Notes: a model not told the origin generated them from the letters alone. DNA of 64,000 nt from Dehalococcoidia bacterium (GCA_022827095.1 JAJDTP010000021.1:384771-448770), one strand, 5' to 3'. Shown: positions 25,248-34,503, counted from the first letter of the stretch. A program made the numbers and translations.

Positions 25248-26441
25248 TTAGCCGCGGCGCCGGTTGCCGATTCTACGGTACGCGCGCATCGCGTCCGCCG
25301 AGAGCGCGGAGGCTGCGTTGCCTACGCTGAATGCGCGAGGACGGTTCGGCAGAAACTCCTCCGCGTTCAACTCTTCAACGGCAGCCAGGGTGCGGCTGAG
25401 GCCGATTTCCACAGTGCGGCGGCTGGCCTCATCGCGGAAATCCAGGCTGCCGCAGATGAAAACCGGGCCGATCAGACAGCTCAGCATGACCTGGCGATAG
25501 TCACCCCAACAATCCTCAAGTGAGTACCCGCTGACGCCGGCGGCAAGAAGGGCATCGTGGTATTCGGCGACGATATCCCGCTCAATCGCGCGCCGCTTCT
25601 CCGGCGTCACACTGGTGGACAGGAAATAGGTGACGTCGCGCAACCCGGAATGGATGCCGCTGTTTTGCCAGTCGACCGCTGCGACATCATCGGCTCCCTG
25701 GTTGCCGAAAAAGAGGTTGTCCAGCCGGAAATCACCGTGAGTGAAGGTCTTGGGTCCCGTGGATATGTGAGTCAGGTGATCGGCGATCCGGGGGCCGTAG
25801 GTTTCGGCGAGACGACGCATTCGGGGTGTGAACCGGTTTCCAAACCGGTCGAGGGCGGGCGCCAGGTTGAACATATAGCCAATCTGAGCCAGGCGTCGGT
25901 ATTTTTTCGTGTAGTCCGGCACTCCCCTCAAAGCGGGCTGGTTGAAGTCGTTCCAGTAGCGGCCGTGCATCCTGGCCAGCGCACGGATCGCGCGACACGC
26001 CTGAACTTGGCTGGCCCCGTGTGTCTGTGAAGTCGATTGCAAACCGCCCAGGTCTTCCAAAACCATCACGAACCGGTGGCTGAAGGGAGCGAAATCCGAG
26101 TACAACAACTCGGGCGTGCGGATACCCGCGAGTGGGCGGATTCGGTGGTAGAAATCGTATTCCTGGCGGTACAGTTTGAGGATTCGCGCGAGTTGGAACG
26201 TTTTGCGATCCCGGCTGTGAAGCTTGACGATCACGCTGCCGGGCTGCTGCGGAGCGTCTGCGGACCATGCTAGACGGCAGCGGACCACTGCGCTGAGGAG
26301 CCCTCGGCCGGCACCGACCGGTTCGATACTTACGGCTCGCAACTGCTCGGGCTCGAAAGCACCGGAGAAGGCCAACGCCTTTCGGAGCCAGTCGGCGGTT
26401 ATGTCATCTGGACGCTGGGGTATGGCGGGACGCCTTGCCAT
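25248..26441 (-). CDS. APH/ecdysteroid-kinase-like phosphotransferase, copy 1
   Basis: A 397-residue protein of the aminoglycoside-phosphotransferase/ecdysteroid-kinase-like (EcKL) fold. It has a nucleotide-binding VIVKLH, the Brenner motif FTHGDFRLDNLFF with the catalytic Asp, and the metal Asp in VAAVDWQNSG. Such enzymes phosphorylate small hydroxylated molecules. It is followed in the transcript by nothing close, and preceded 27 bp upstream by a clear paralogue with the same domain order. The substrate is unknown. The C-terminal 30 residues (ALSADAMRAYRRIGNRRRG) are extra compared with copy 2. Confidence 0.85.
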   Translation of the reverse strand: MARRPAIPQRPDDITADWLRKALAFSGAFEPEQLRAVSIEPVGAGRGLLSAVVRCRLAWSADAPQQPGSVIVKLHSRDRKTFQLARILKLYRQEYDFYHRIRPLAGIRTPELLYSDFAPFSHRFVMVLEDLGGLQSTSQTHGASQVQACRAIRALARMHGRYWNDFNQPALRGVPDYTKKYRRLAQIGYMFNLAPALDRFGNRFTPRMRRLAETYGPRIADHLTHISTGPKTFTHGDFRLDNLFFGNQGADDVAAVDWQNSGIHSGLRDVTYFLSTSVTPEKRRAIERDIVAEYHDALLAAGVSGYSLEDCWGDYRQVMLSCLIGPVFICGSLDFRDEASRRTVEIGLSRTLAAVEELNAEEFLPNRPRAFSVGNAASALSADAMRAYRRIGNRRRG

Positions 26442-26468
26442 TTGGATGCACTCAGGTCGTTCCGTCTC

Positions 26469-27584
26469 CTATGGAGAGGTGCTGTCGGGCAGAAACTCCT
26501 CCGCGTCCAGGTCATCTATGGCCGTCAGCGTGCGGGTTAGAAATACATCGGCCAATTGCCGGCCCCGGGCGTCGCTGAAGTCCAGTTGCCCTCCGGCGAT
26601 TACGGGAGTCTGGAAGCAACCGAGCATATTCTGCCGGTAGCTGCGCCAGCACTCTTCGAAGGTGAAGTCCCGCACTCCCATGCCCATGAGGACACGGTGG
26701 TATTCGGACACCGCTTCAGCCTCAATCTCCCGGCGCACAGCGACGGGTACGCTGGAGGAAAGGAAATAGGCCACGTCGTAGAGCCCGCTGCGCACGCCGC
26801 AGACCTGCCAGTCAACGATGGCGAAATCATCACTGCCGTCGGCGCCAAAGAACATATTGTCCAGACGGAAATCGCCGTGGCAGAAAGTCAGCGGGCCGGC
26901 GGCGACAGCCTCGGTGTGCTCCACGATGCGGTGGCCGTAAGATTCGGCGAGTCGTCGCATTGGTTCCGGGAACAGGCTACCCAAGCGCTCGAACGCGGAC
27001 GGCAGGCTGGCCTGATAAACTTGCTGTACCAACCGACGGCGCTGCAAAGTGGCAGCATCGTTGAAACCGGCCACGGGCGGCTGATCCACTCGATTCCAGT
27101 AGGTCCCGTGCATCCGGGCAATCGCCCGCACTGCCGTTATCGCTTGCGCCGCGCTGGCTCCTTCAATCTGGTCCACTGAAGCCATGCCGCGAAGGTCTTC
27201 CAGCACCAAGACAAATCTGTGGTCACGGTCGTCGAAATCCCCGTAGAGGAGAGCAGGAGAACGCAGAGGAACGTCGGGAGCCATTTGCCGGTAGAACGCG
27301 TACTCCCGCATGTAAAGCTGAAGCGCACGGGCGGTCGCTACGGTCTCGGCATGCGAACTGTGCAGCTTGACGATTACTGACTCGGGTACGTCGGCGCCAT
27401 CTCCCCGACAGGACAAACGGCAGCGCAGTATGGTTCCCACCAGCCCAACGCCGGCACCGATGTCTTCGACGTCCACCGCTGCGACAGCCGGGGACGCCGA
27501 CAGACCGCCGGCAGTCAACGCCTGCTGCATCCAGTCGGCGGTTATGTCGTCGGCGGTAGCAGGTATAAGGGGTCGAGATGCCAT
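26469..27584 (-). CDS. APH/ecdysteroid-kinase-like phosphotransferase, copy 2
   Basis: A 371-residue paralogue of the neighbouring gene. The starts are alike (PxIPxxADDITADWxxxAL), as are VIVKLHS, LEDLRGM, RAIARMHGTYWN, FCHGDFRLDNMFF and FAIVDWQVCG. The strong similarity over the full length points to tandem duplication followed by divergence of the substrate side. It is the upstream gene of the pair, with the same orientation and a 27-bp gap. No transporter or regulator lies alongside to indicate a substrate. Confidence 0.85.
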   Translation of the reverse strand: MASRPLIPATADDITADWMQQALTAGGLSASPAVAAVDVEDIGAGVGLVGTILRCRLSCRGDGADVPESVIVKLHSSHAETVATARALQLYMREYAFYRQMAPDVPLRSPALLYGDFDDRDHRFVLVLEDLRGMASVDQIEGASAAQAITAVRAIARMHGTYWNRVDQPPVAGFNDAATLQRRRLVQQVYQASLPSAFERLGSLFPEPMRRLAESYGHRIVEHTEAVAAGPLTFCHGDFRLDNMFFGADGSDDFAIVDWQVCGVRSGLYDVAYFLSSSVPVAVRREIEAEAVSEYHRVLMGMGVRDFTFEECWRSYRQNMLGCFQTPVIAGGQLDFSDARGRQLADVFLTRTLTAIDDLDAEEFLPDSTSP

Positions 27585-27661
27585 GGTTATATTGTACGGG
27601 ACGCGGCGGTAGGACGGCGAACGGCTCAGTCAATCCGGGTGCACATCGCGGGCAAAACGAT

Positions 27662-27685
27662 AGGGGCGAATGACCACTCGCCCCT
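27662..27685. repeat. Imperfect palindrome, AGGGGCGA arm
   Basis: AGGGGCGA (27662-27669) and TCGCCCCT (27678-27685) flank an 8-base centre. It is a variant of the palindrome at 15879 and 42044 and lies between two minus-strand genes, just after the stop of the ThDP enzyme gene's downstream neighbour region. It may act as a terminator. Confidence 0.65.
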
Positions 27686-27721
27686 GCGGAAATGAACTCC
27701 GGGTGACCAGTCACCAGCACG

Positions 27722-29368
27722 CTAGTCGAAGCGGAATTTGGAGAAGGTGCCCTCTTCCTTGGTGATGAATTCGAGGAGGGCCGGGCGGCCGTCGGAGTTC
27801 GCCTGCATAGCGCGCTGCATGGCTGGCTTGATCTCGTCGGGAGTGGTGATCTGCTCGGCGTAGGCGCCCAGTGCAAGGGCTACCTGGTAGAAATCGCCGC
27901 TGAGATCCTTCAGGCCGTAGCGTTCCACCGCAGTGGGGATGCGGCTGTCCGGATAAATAGCCATGGTGTAGTTGTTCATAACCACGGTGGTGATCGGAAT
28001 GTTGGCCCGCACGGCGGTCTCAACGTCGAGGCCTACCATGCCAAAGGCGGCATCCCCCATGAAATTGATTACCATCTTCTCTGGTGCGGCCATCTTGGCG
28101 CCCATGGCGAGGCCGAGGCTGTAGCCCAGCTGAGTTGACTTGCCCCATCCGATGAAACTGCGCGGAGCCCGGGCCTCCCAGAAGGGCGACACCTGCTCGC
28201 GGGGGCTGCCGGACTCGTGGGTGACGATGGTGTTGTCGAGATCGACGGTGTGCATGATGTCCCAGACCACGCGGTATGGGTTCAATGGGACTTCATCGCT
28301 GGTGAGCCTGGGCAACCACTCGGCCATCCAGGCCTCGCGGCTGGAGGTGATCTCGTCAGCGAGTTCCTGATTTGGCGACCGCTGCTGGGCTCCCTGGGCT
28401 TTCAGCTCGTCAATGAACTGCCGCAGGGCGAGCTTGGCGTCGCCGAGGATGGGGTAGTCGGTGCGGGAATCCTTGTTCACGTCCCCTTCGCCGTTAGTGA
28501 GGTGGATCAACGTCTTGCCGGCGGGCATGGGAACAGTGAACCCGCTCTTGGTGAAACTGACGCCAACGCCAAAGACCACGTCGGCATTGGTCAGGAAGCG
28601 GTGCACCGGGCCAGTCTGGCTGGACCCGCCAACGCCCAGGGAGAGGGGATGGTTCTCCGGGAAGGCGCTCTTGCCCTCCAGGGTGGTCATCACGGGGACC
28701 TGCAGGAACTCCGCCAGCTCCATCAACTCGTCGGTGGCCTCGGCGTAGAGGACCCCCTGGCCGGCGTGGATGACCGGACGGTGGGCGGACATCAGGGCGC
28801 GGACGCCACGGGTGATGGCCGCGGGGTCGGCGGCAACGCGCATCCTGGTCGGCGGCACGTAATCAAAGTCCTCCTCGCTGATCTGGTCGGACACCAGGTC
28901 TGAGGGGATTTCCAGGAGCACCGGGCCGGGCTTGCCGGACCGGAGCTTGGTGAAAGCCTGGCGGAAGAGCTCAGGAACCCGATCGGCGAAGTTGACGTGG
29001 CCGGCCCACTTGGTGATGGTCGAGTAGGCCTGGACGGGATGGAAGTTCGGCTCCACGCCCAGGCGATTGCGAGCGACGCCGGCCGGAAGCACGAGGATGG
29101 GCACGGAGTCGGCATAGGCCTGGGCGACACCACCGAAGGAGTTCTCGGCGCCGGGACCGTTCTGGGCCAGGAAGATGCCGATCTTGTTGCCGTTGTTGAT
29201 CCGTGAGAACCCGTCGGCCATGTGCACGCCGGTGCGTTCCTGGCGACAAACCACGGGGCGGATGCCGGCGATGGCCGCCGCCTCGATGAGCGGATTGGAG
29301 GGCATGACGGCGATCCAGTCCACGCCCTCCATTTTCAATACGTTAGCTACTGCGGTAACTCCGTCCAC
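27722..29368 (-). CDS. Thiamine diphosphate-dependent enzyme, acetolactate synthase-like
   Basis: A 548-residue ThDP enzyme with the usual three domains: N-terminal pyrimidine-binding domain with catalytic Glu44 (CRQERTGVHMADG), a central domain (about 190-330), and a C-terminal pyrophosphate-binding domain with GDAAFGMVGLDVETAVRANIPITTVVMNN, where the usual GDG is GDA. No FAD-binding or small subunit is apparent, so it is probably not a true acetolactate synthase; oxalyl-CoA decarboxylase, benzoylformate decarboxylase-like and sulfoacetaldehyde-type activities are alternatives. It is the downstream neighbour of an alpha/beta hydrolase gene on the same strand. Confidence 0.85.
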   Translation of the reverse strand: MDGVTAVANVLKMEGVDWIAVMPSNPLIEAAAIAGIRPVVCRQERTGVHMADGFSRINNGNKIGIFLAQNGPGAENSFGGVAQAYADSVPILVLPAGVARNRLGVEPNFHPVQAYSTITKWAGHVNFADRVPELFRQAFTKLRSGKPGPVLLEIPSDLVSDQISEEDFDYVPPTRMRVAADPAAITRGVRALMSAHRPVIHAGQGVLYAEATDELMELAEFLQVPVMTTLEGKSAFPENHPLSLGVGGSSQTGPVHRFLTNADVVFGVGVSFTKSGFTVPMPAGKTLIHLTNGEGDVNKDSRTDYPILGDAKLALRQFIDELKAQGAQQRSPNQELADEITSSREAWMAEWLPRLTSDEVPLNPYRVVWDIMHTVDLDNTIVTHESGSPREQVSPFWEARAPRSFIGWGKSTQLGYSLGLAMGAKMAAPEKMVINFMGDAAFGMVGLDVETAVRANIPITTVVMNNYTMAIYPDSRIPTAVERYGLKDLSGDFYQVALALGAYAEQITTPDEIKPAMQRAMQANSDGRPALLEFITKEEGTFSKFRFD

Positions 29369-29416
29369 GTCTGTATTCCTCCAGGTTGGATTGCCAATTG
29401 GGGCGTTGTCTCGCCA

Positions 29417-30130
29417 TCAGCCGATTTCGTTCAGGAAGCCGTCGAGGGCGGCGTTGAATTCGTCCGGCTTGTCCACCATTGGGAAATGGCCGGCGTCTTT
29501 CATCTTGATCAGTTTTGATCCAGGCACGGCGCGATGAATCTCTTCTTCGTAGTCGCCGGTCGCAAGGGGGTCGTCGACGCCCTGGATCAACAGCAGGGGC
29601 ACCCTGAGCGTATGGATCCGGTCGCGCACGTCGAATCGGTCAATGACCACCAGGTCGCGGTGTTGAGCGACCGGCCCGACTTCGCGGTGTCGCTGCAACA
29701 GCCGGGCGCGCAAATTTGGCTCGATAAAGTGCATGGCGCCGTCCATCATGCCGAGCCATTGCTCGTACGTCTCCGGGTTCTCGGCGGCGTCCAGCCGGAA
29801 CTGCAGATCCTGGGGCCGGCGGCGCTTGGGGCGCATGGCGATGGTCATGAGCGCCAAGGCTTTGACCTCGTCGGGGTAGTCCAGGGCGTACTGCAGGGCA
29901 ACACAGGCGCCGAGGGTAAAGCCGCTCAGCACCAGGTCCTCGTGGTGTCCGCGCGCGTGCAGCCATCCCCGCAGCCACTCGGTGTAACGTTCCACGCTGC
30001 TGCACGGCGCGCCATCCAGGTGGCCCGGCAGGTTGGGAGCGAGGCTGCTGGGGTAATGGTAAAGCTGGTTGATATAGGAGTCAGCGCAGCCGCCGGCGCC
30101 GGGGCCATGGATGAAAACAAGCTGGGTCAT
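29417..30130 (-). CDS. Alpha/beta hydrolase with Thr at nucleophile position
   Basis: A 237-residue alpha/beta-hydrolase-fold protein: LVFIHGPGAGG at the start, LPGHLDG, and a C-terminal DDPLATGDY (acid) with DAGHFPMVDKPDEF (His). The nucleophile elbow reads LSGFTLGACVAL, so Thr72 stands where Ser, Cys or Asp is expected (GxSxG). A Thr nucleophile is rare in this fold, so activity is in doubt. I start at ATG 30130 because the oxyanion strand must lie close to the N-terminus. It is 48 bp upstream of the ThDP enzyme, probably co-transcribed. Confidence 0.85.
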   Translation of the reverse strand: MTQLVFIHGPGAGGCADSYINQLYHYPSSLAPNLPGHLDGAPCSSVERYTEWLRGWLHARGHHEDLVLSGFTLGACVALQYALDYPDEVKALALMTIAMRPKRRRPQDLQFRLDAAENPETYEQWLGMMDGAMHFIEPNLRARLLQRHREVGPVAQHRDLVVIDRFDVRDRIHTLRVPLLLIQGVDDPLATGDYEEEIHRAVPGSKLIKMKDAGHFPMVDKPDEFNAALDGFLNEIG

Positions 30131-30216
30131 GCAAACCTGCAAAAGACGGCCCTTTGGGCCGGGTGCCGGCATTCTAGGGTGCGGCGGCTATGGGGTCAAG
30201 GCAAGAGTGCGACGGT

Positions 30217-30642
30217 TCAGCTGCCGGACCAGCCGGTGACGCGCTCGGGAGTGATCCGTATTACCGGATTGCCATCCAGAGGCATAGCCCGGTATTGGGG
30301 GTATTTGTCGCGCAGGCGGGCGATGGCCGCCGCAGGATCGGGGCCGTCTTCGACCAGCTCCGCTCTGCCCTGGACCAACAGATACCAGAGTTGGGTCCAA
30401 TCCTCGTCGTAGTGGTCGATGACCAACGAGACCTGCGGGTTGGCGAGGATGTTGCGCACCCGACGGAGGCCGGTGAGCCTGCCGCGCTTGGGCTTGGCGT
30501 CGAGGACGGAATAGATATGCTGGCCGTCGTAGGCGAAGCAGACCGGAATCACGTGGGGCCGCCCGTTGGCGTCAGCGGTGGCCAGGTGACCCACCGGGGT
30601 TGCGGACAGACGATGCGCCTGCTCCGGGCTCAGGCTAATCAC
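30217..30642 (-). CDS. PPOX-class, F420-type split-barrel oxidoreductase
   Basis: A 141-residue split-barrel flavin/F420-binding protein of the pyridoxamine-oxidase-like class. VGHLATADANGRPHVIPVCFAYDG at the start and RLTGLRRVRNILANPQVSLVIDHYDEDWTQLWYLLVQGRA in the middle match the Rv0121-like F420-dependent group. The reaction is unknown; members reduce or oxidise cofactors and xenobiotics. The start is GTG 30642, overlapping the nnr stop by 8 bases. The C-terminal RITPERVTGWSG is typical. Confidence 0.85.
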   Translation of the reverse strand: MISLSPEQAHRLSATPVGHLATADANGRPHVIPVCFAYDGQHIYSVLDAKPKRGRLTGLRRVRNILANPQVSLVIDHYDEDWTQLWYLLVQGRAELVEDGPDPAAAIARLRDKYPQYRAMPLDGNPVIRITPERVTGWSGS

Positions 30643-32227
30643 GGGTTGCCTCCGGCCCACGAAGGGCGGCCATGATGGCGGGGATTCGATCCAAGAGGTC
30701 GCTGGCAACGACGCCGGCGTCGCCGTATTTGGAGCGCACCTGCTCGGCTGCCGTCCCGTGGAGGAACCCGCCCAATCGCGCGGCGTCGTACGGGGCAACC
30801 CCCTGAGCCAAAAGGCCGCCGATGATGCCGGTAAGAACGTCTCCGGTGCCGCCGGCGGCAAGCGCCGAGTTTGCAAAGGGAAGGACGCACCGCTTGCCAC
30901 ACGGAGCGACGACCACGCTGTGCGCCCCTTTAAGCAGCACGGTCTGCCGCCAACTTGCGGCCGACCGGCTCGTGATGCCGATGCGATCAGACTGCACCTG
31001 CGAGGTGGTCTGACCGGTTAGGGTGGCCATCTCGCCCGGGTGAGGCGTCAGGACGGCAGAGGCGCGCAAGCGGTCGGCCCAATCCGGGCATCTCGAAAGG
31101 TTGTTCAACCCGTCGGCGTCAATTGCCATCGACATTGAAGGGCGGTCTTCACCGGCCAAAAGGAGACGATCCATCAGAGCAGTGGTGCCGCTCGCCCAGC
31201 CCAGGCCGCAGCCTACCGCCATGGCGGAATAGTTGTCGATGCGTGCGCGTATCACATCAGCGGCCGACGCATCTACGCGCCCGTCGGCATCTTCGGGCAG
31301 GGGCAGGTGGATGGTCTCGGTGAGCCGGGAGGCGGCGATCCGATAGACCGATTCAGGGGCGGCGAGAGTGACCAGGCCGGCGCCAGACCGGTGGGCTCCC
31401 CGGGCAGCCAGGAAAGCGGCGCCGACGAAATTCCGGGAGCCGGCAACGATCAACAAATGACCGAAAGTTCCCTTGTGAGAAGTGAGCGGCCTGGCGGGCA
31501 GCAATGCGCGGACTGATTCCGGGGTCATCCACTCGGTGGGCAGGTCCGCGTCGGCGGACGCGGATACTTCGTCAGGCAAGCCGATGCCCAGCACCTTGAT
31601 CCGTCCGGCATGGCCGGCCCCGGGAAAGTTGGCGATCCCATACTTGGGATGGCAAAGGGCGAGCGTCTCGTCAGCAATGAGCGTGCGCGGGTCAGAGTCC
31701 CCGGTGTCGGGGTTGACACCGGTGGGCAGGTCTACGGCGATAACGGGCAGGTTCGGCTTACTGGAGCGGATCTCATTGACCAAGGCCGTGACATCGCCAA
31801 CGAGGCCATCCAGAGGACGATAGCGGCCGGCGCCAAGGATTGCGTCGACGACCGCGTCGCACCCGCGAAGCAAACGCGCCAGATCGGGCAACCCGACGGC
31901 GGCGGCCGCGTCAATTACCGCGACGCCGTAAGCCAGCGCGTCGGCCTTCTTCGGGTCATCTGAAGGGCGGCCGCGTACGATGTAGCAACACACATCGGCC
32001 CCCCAGCGGGCCAGATGTCGGGCCAGGACAAAGCCGTCCGCGCCGTTGTTGCCGGGTCCGACCAGGACGACAACACGGCGGCCGGCCGCTCCACCCAAGC
32101 GCTGCCGGATGCGCAGGGCGCAGGCCAGGCCGGCGTTTTCCATCAGGGTGTCGGTGCTGACCCCGGCGGCTTCCGAGGCCGCCTCCAGGGCCTGCATCTC
32201 GGCAACGGTGACCACCTTAACGGTCAT
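30635..32227 (-). CDS. nnr: Bifunctional NAD(P)H-hydrate epimerase / ADP-dependent dehydratase
   Basis: Repairs damaged NADHX and NADPHX. The 530-residue protein fuses the N-terminal epimerase (MENAGLACALRIRQR, then VGPGNNGADGFVLARHL) with a C-terminal ribokinase-like dehydratase (GHLLIVAGSRNFVGAA, LTPHPGEMATL, and the NSALAAGGTGDVLTGIIGGLL catalytic segment). Fusions of this kind are usual in bacteria. It follows acpS by 8 bp and overlaps the PPOX gene, so metF-acpS-nnr-PPOX read as one operon. Confidence 0.95.
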   Translation of the reverse strand: MTVKVVTVAEMQALEAASEAAGVSTDTLMENAGLACALRIRQRLGGAAGRRVVVLVGPGNNGADGFVLARHLARWGADVCCYIVRGRPSDDPKKADALAYGVAVIDAAAAVGLPDLARLLRGCDAVVDAILGAGRYRPLDGLVGDVTALVNEIRSSKPNLPVIAVDLPTGVNPDTGDSDPRTLIADETLALCHPKYGIANFPGAGHAGRIKVLGIGLPDEVSASADADLPTEWMTPESVRALLPARPLTSHKGTFGHLLIVAGSRNFVGAAFLAARGAHRSGAGLVTLAAPESVYRIAASRLTETIHLPLPEDADGRVDASAADVIRARIDNYSAMAVGCGLGWASGTTALMDRLLLAGEDRPSMSMAIDADGLNNLSRCPDWADRLRASAVLTPHPGEMATLTGQTTSQVQSDRIGITSRSAASWRQTVLLKGAHSVVVAPCGKRCVLPFANSALAAGGTGDVLTGIIGGLLAQGVAPYDAARLGGFLHGTAAEQVRSKYGDAGVVASDLLDRIPAIMAALRGPEATRD

Positions 32228-32235
32228 GGGATCAA

Positions 32236-32667
32236 TCAGCCCCGGGGCGCCAGATCATCGCCCCAAAGCGTGGCCCGGGCCGCTTCCACGGATTCCGGGG
32301 TGTCGGGCCGCACCGCCACGGCGACCACCATGGCGAATCCCCGGGAGTGGGAGAGGCTGATAGCGATCTCAGTTACGCCCAATCGCTCGGCGCGACGGCG
32401 GGCCCGCCCGTGGAGTCGCGGGCTGGGGGCGCCGCTGGGAGCGCGGACCACCTCCACATCCCTCCAGCCAACTCCACGAAAACCAGTGCCCAGGGATTTC
32501 ATGACCGCCTCTTTAGCCGCGAAACGCGCCGCCAGATTGGGGGCCCGACCACGGCAGTAGGCAATTTCCCCAGGGGTGAACACCCGGCGCAGGAACCGAT
32601 CGCCGTACCGGTCCAGGACACCGGCCACGCGGTCAATCTCTATGAAGTCAACGCCGGTGGAGAGCAT
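32236..32667 (-). CDS. acpS: Holo-[acyl-carrier-protein] synthase
   Basis: A 143-residue 4'-phosphopantetheinyl transferase that activates acyl carrier protein from CoA. The motifs STGVDFIEIDRV, with the metal Asp, and LAARFAAKEAVMKSLGTG, with Glu and Lys, are intact. The C-terminal SLSHSRGFAMVVAVAV is typical, followed by about 25 extra residues. The acpS-nnr gene order is common in bacteria. Start ATG 32667. Confidence 0.95.
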   Translation of the reverse strand: MLSTGVDFIEIDRVAGVLDRYGDRFLRRVFTPGEIAYCRGRAPNLAARFAAKEAVMKSLGTGFRGVGWRDVEVVRAPSGAPSPRLHGRARRRAERLGVTEIAISLSHSRGFAMVVAVAVRPDTPESVEAARATLWGDDLAPRG

Positions 32668-32690
32668 GGGCGATCAGCGGCCGGACGGGA

Positions 32691-33569
32691 TCAATTGCCG
32701 TCGTGACCCCCGATGTGCAAGTCGCTGAGTATGTGCGATACCGAGTATGTGCGATTGAGGACGTAGAAATGGATGCCCGGCACGCCGTTGCCCCACAGGT
32801 CTTCGGCCTGACGCGTGGCGTGCTCGATGCCGATTTCACGCACGGCCCGATTGTCTTCGGCGAAGCGCTCGAGGCGAGCGTCCAGTTGGGCCGGGATGGT
32901 TGCGCCACAGAGGGATGTGAACCGCCGGATCTGGGGAGTGCTCAAGATGGGTAGAACGCCAGGGATGATGGGGATGGTAATCCCGGCGGCGGCGGCCCGC
33001 TCCTGCAGCCCGTAAAAATAGTCGTTGTCGTAAAAGAGTTGGGTGATCAGGAAATCCGCGCCTAGATCCTGTTTCATGCGGGCATAGGCGATATCCGAAT
33101 CAAGGTCGTCCGACTCGGTGTGGCCTTCGGGATAGCAGGCACCAGCGATGCCAAAGTCGAAATTGGCTCCGATGTGCTGGATGAGATCGGTGGCGTGGGC
33201 GAATTCGTCCTCGCCGGGCGGCTCGTCCTCGGTTCCCGGGGGACGATCACCCCGGAGAGCGATGACATTCTCGATATCGGCGGCCTGGAGTCGTTGGAGC
33301 ACACCGTGAACTTCCTCACGGCTCTGAGCCACGCAGGTCAGGTGTGCCATCACTTCCATGTCGCCACGGCGCTTGAGTCGCATGGTGATCTCTTCGGTGA
33401 AGGCCCGCGTACCGCCACCAGCGCCATAGGTCACGGACACGAAGTCGGGGGAGAACCGTTGCAGGCGACTGGCGACGTCGACCACGCTCGGAACTCCATC
33501 CGCCTCGCGAGGCGGAAAAAATTCGAAGGAGATCGTTCGTCGGTTGGTGAGGATGTCCTTGATTTTCAA
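32691..33569 (-). CDS. metF: 5,10-methylenetetrahydrofolate reductase
   Basis: A 292-residue FAD enzyme that makes 5-methyl-THF for methionine synthesis. Expected features are SFEFFPPRE at the N-terminus (catalytic Glu), SVTYGAGGGTR, NVIALRGDRPPG, ACYPEGHTES, and FLITQLFYDND with the folate-contacting segment PGVLPI. The length is typical of bacterial MetF. It leads the metF-acpS-nnr group; no promoter was identified in the 77 bp before the enoyl-CoA hydratase gene. Confidence 0.96.
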   Translation of the reverse strand: MKIKDILTNRRTISFEFFPPREADGVPSVVDVASRLQRFSPDFVSVTYGAGGGTRAFTEEITMRLKRRGDMEVMAHLTCVAQSREEVHGVLQRLQAADIENVIALRGDRPPGTEDEPPGEDEFAHATDLIQHIGANFDFGIAGACYPEGHTESDDLDSDIAYARMKQDLGADFLITQLFYDNDYFYGLQERAAAAGITIPIIPGVLPILSTPQIRRFTSLCGATIPAQLDARLERFAEDNRAVREIGIEHATRQAEDLWGNGVPGIHFYVLNRTYSVSHILSDLHIGGHDGN

Positions 33570-33646
33570 ACCAATAATTCCTAAACGGCCAAAATGGTTA
33601 TAGGCCGTACCAATACGGTCAGGGACCGCGTAACGGCGTCGGGGTT

Positions 33647-34426
33647 TCAGAACTCGGGCTGACGCTTTTCCTTGAACGCCTGGATGCCCTCGCGGGGATG
33701 GCTCGACGTGGCGAACACGTGTGTGAAAGTCGCGCCTTCCAGTGCGACACCATCTTTCAGCGGAAGATCCTGGCTCCGGCGAGCCAAACTTTTCATGAGG
33801 CTCAACCCCACACGGCTTTTGCCCCGTAGGCCATAGAGCATGGATTCCAGTTCGTCTTCAAGATTTTCGGGCGGCGCGGCTCGAAGGGCCAGGCCCCACT
33901 CCACGGCTTCCCGGCCGTTCAGCCATCGTCCCGTGGTCAACAGCTCCATGGCCCGAGGCATGCCCACGCGGCGCGGGAGGCGTTGGGTAGAACCGCCGCC
34001 CGGGATCAACCCGAAGTTCGCGTGCTGATCCCCGATGCGCGCGTCCTCGGCGACAAGGGCCATATCGCACGCCATCATGAGCTCCATGCCACCGGCCAGA
34101 GCGTAGCCATGCACTACTGCGATGGTAGGAATGGGCATTGCCTCCAAGGCGAAGAAGGCGTCGTTGAGGTCTTTGACGTAATCGGGCATCAGGGACAGGT
34201 CGTCGAAAACCTGGTCGAAATACAACAGGTCGGCTCCGGCGCAAAACCCCCGGCCTTCGCCGCGCACCACCAGCGCCTTGACGGAAGAGTCCTCGCCAAC
34301 GACAGCGACTGCGTGGGCGAACTCGGAGAGCAGGTCCGGGTTGAGGGCGTTGAGGGCGTCCGGTCGGTTGAGACGGAGCGTGGCGACGCGGTCTCCCACC
34401 GAAAGCGTAATGTTGCTATACTCCAT
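33647..34426 (-). CDS. Enoyl-CoA hydratase/isomerase family protein
   Basis: A 259-residue crotonase-fold protein. The oxyanion-hole segments VVRGEGRGFCAGADL and VHGYALAGGMELMMACDMAL are present, and the second carries one catalytic Glu (ME). The other Glu of true hydratases (in the family motif GxPE) appears as His in GDQHANFGLIPGGGSTQR, so classical hydration is doubtful; isomerase, hydrolase or decarboxylase-type members remain possible. The ATG at 34426 has GGGAG 7 bases upstream. The gene is divergent from the DUF167 gene. Confidence 0.88.
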   Translation of the reverse strand: MEYSNITLSVGDRVATLRLNRPDALNALNPDLLSEFAHAVAVVGEDSSVKALVVRGEGRGFCAGADLLYFDQVFDDLSLMPDYVKDLNDAFFALEAMPIPTIAVVHGYALAGGMELMMACDMALVAEDARIGDQHANFGLIPGGGSTQRLPRRVGMPRAMELLTTGRWLNGREAVEWGLALRAAPPENLEDELESMLYGLRGKSRVGLSLMKSLARRSQDLPLKDGVALEGATFTHVFATSSHPREGIQAFKEKRQPEF

Positions 34427-34503
34427 TCGATCTCCCGCCAAATTGCAACGGTTCACATGGCCGTCGGCGTCCATACTATACCAGACCCATTATCACGTGA
34501 TTG

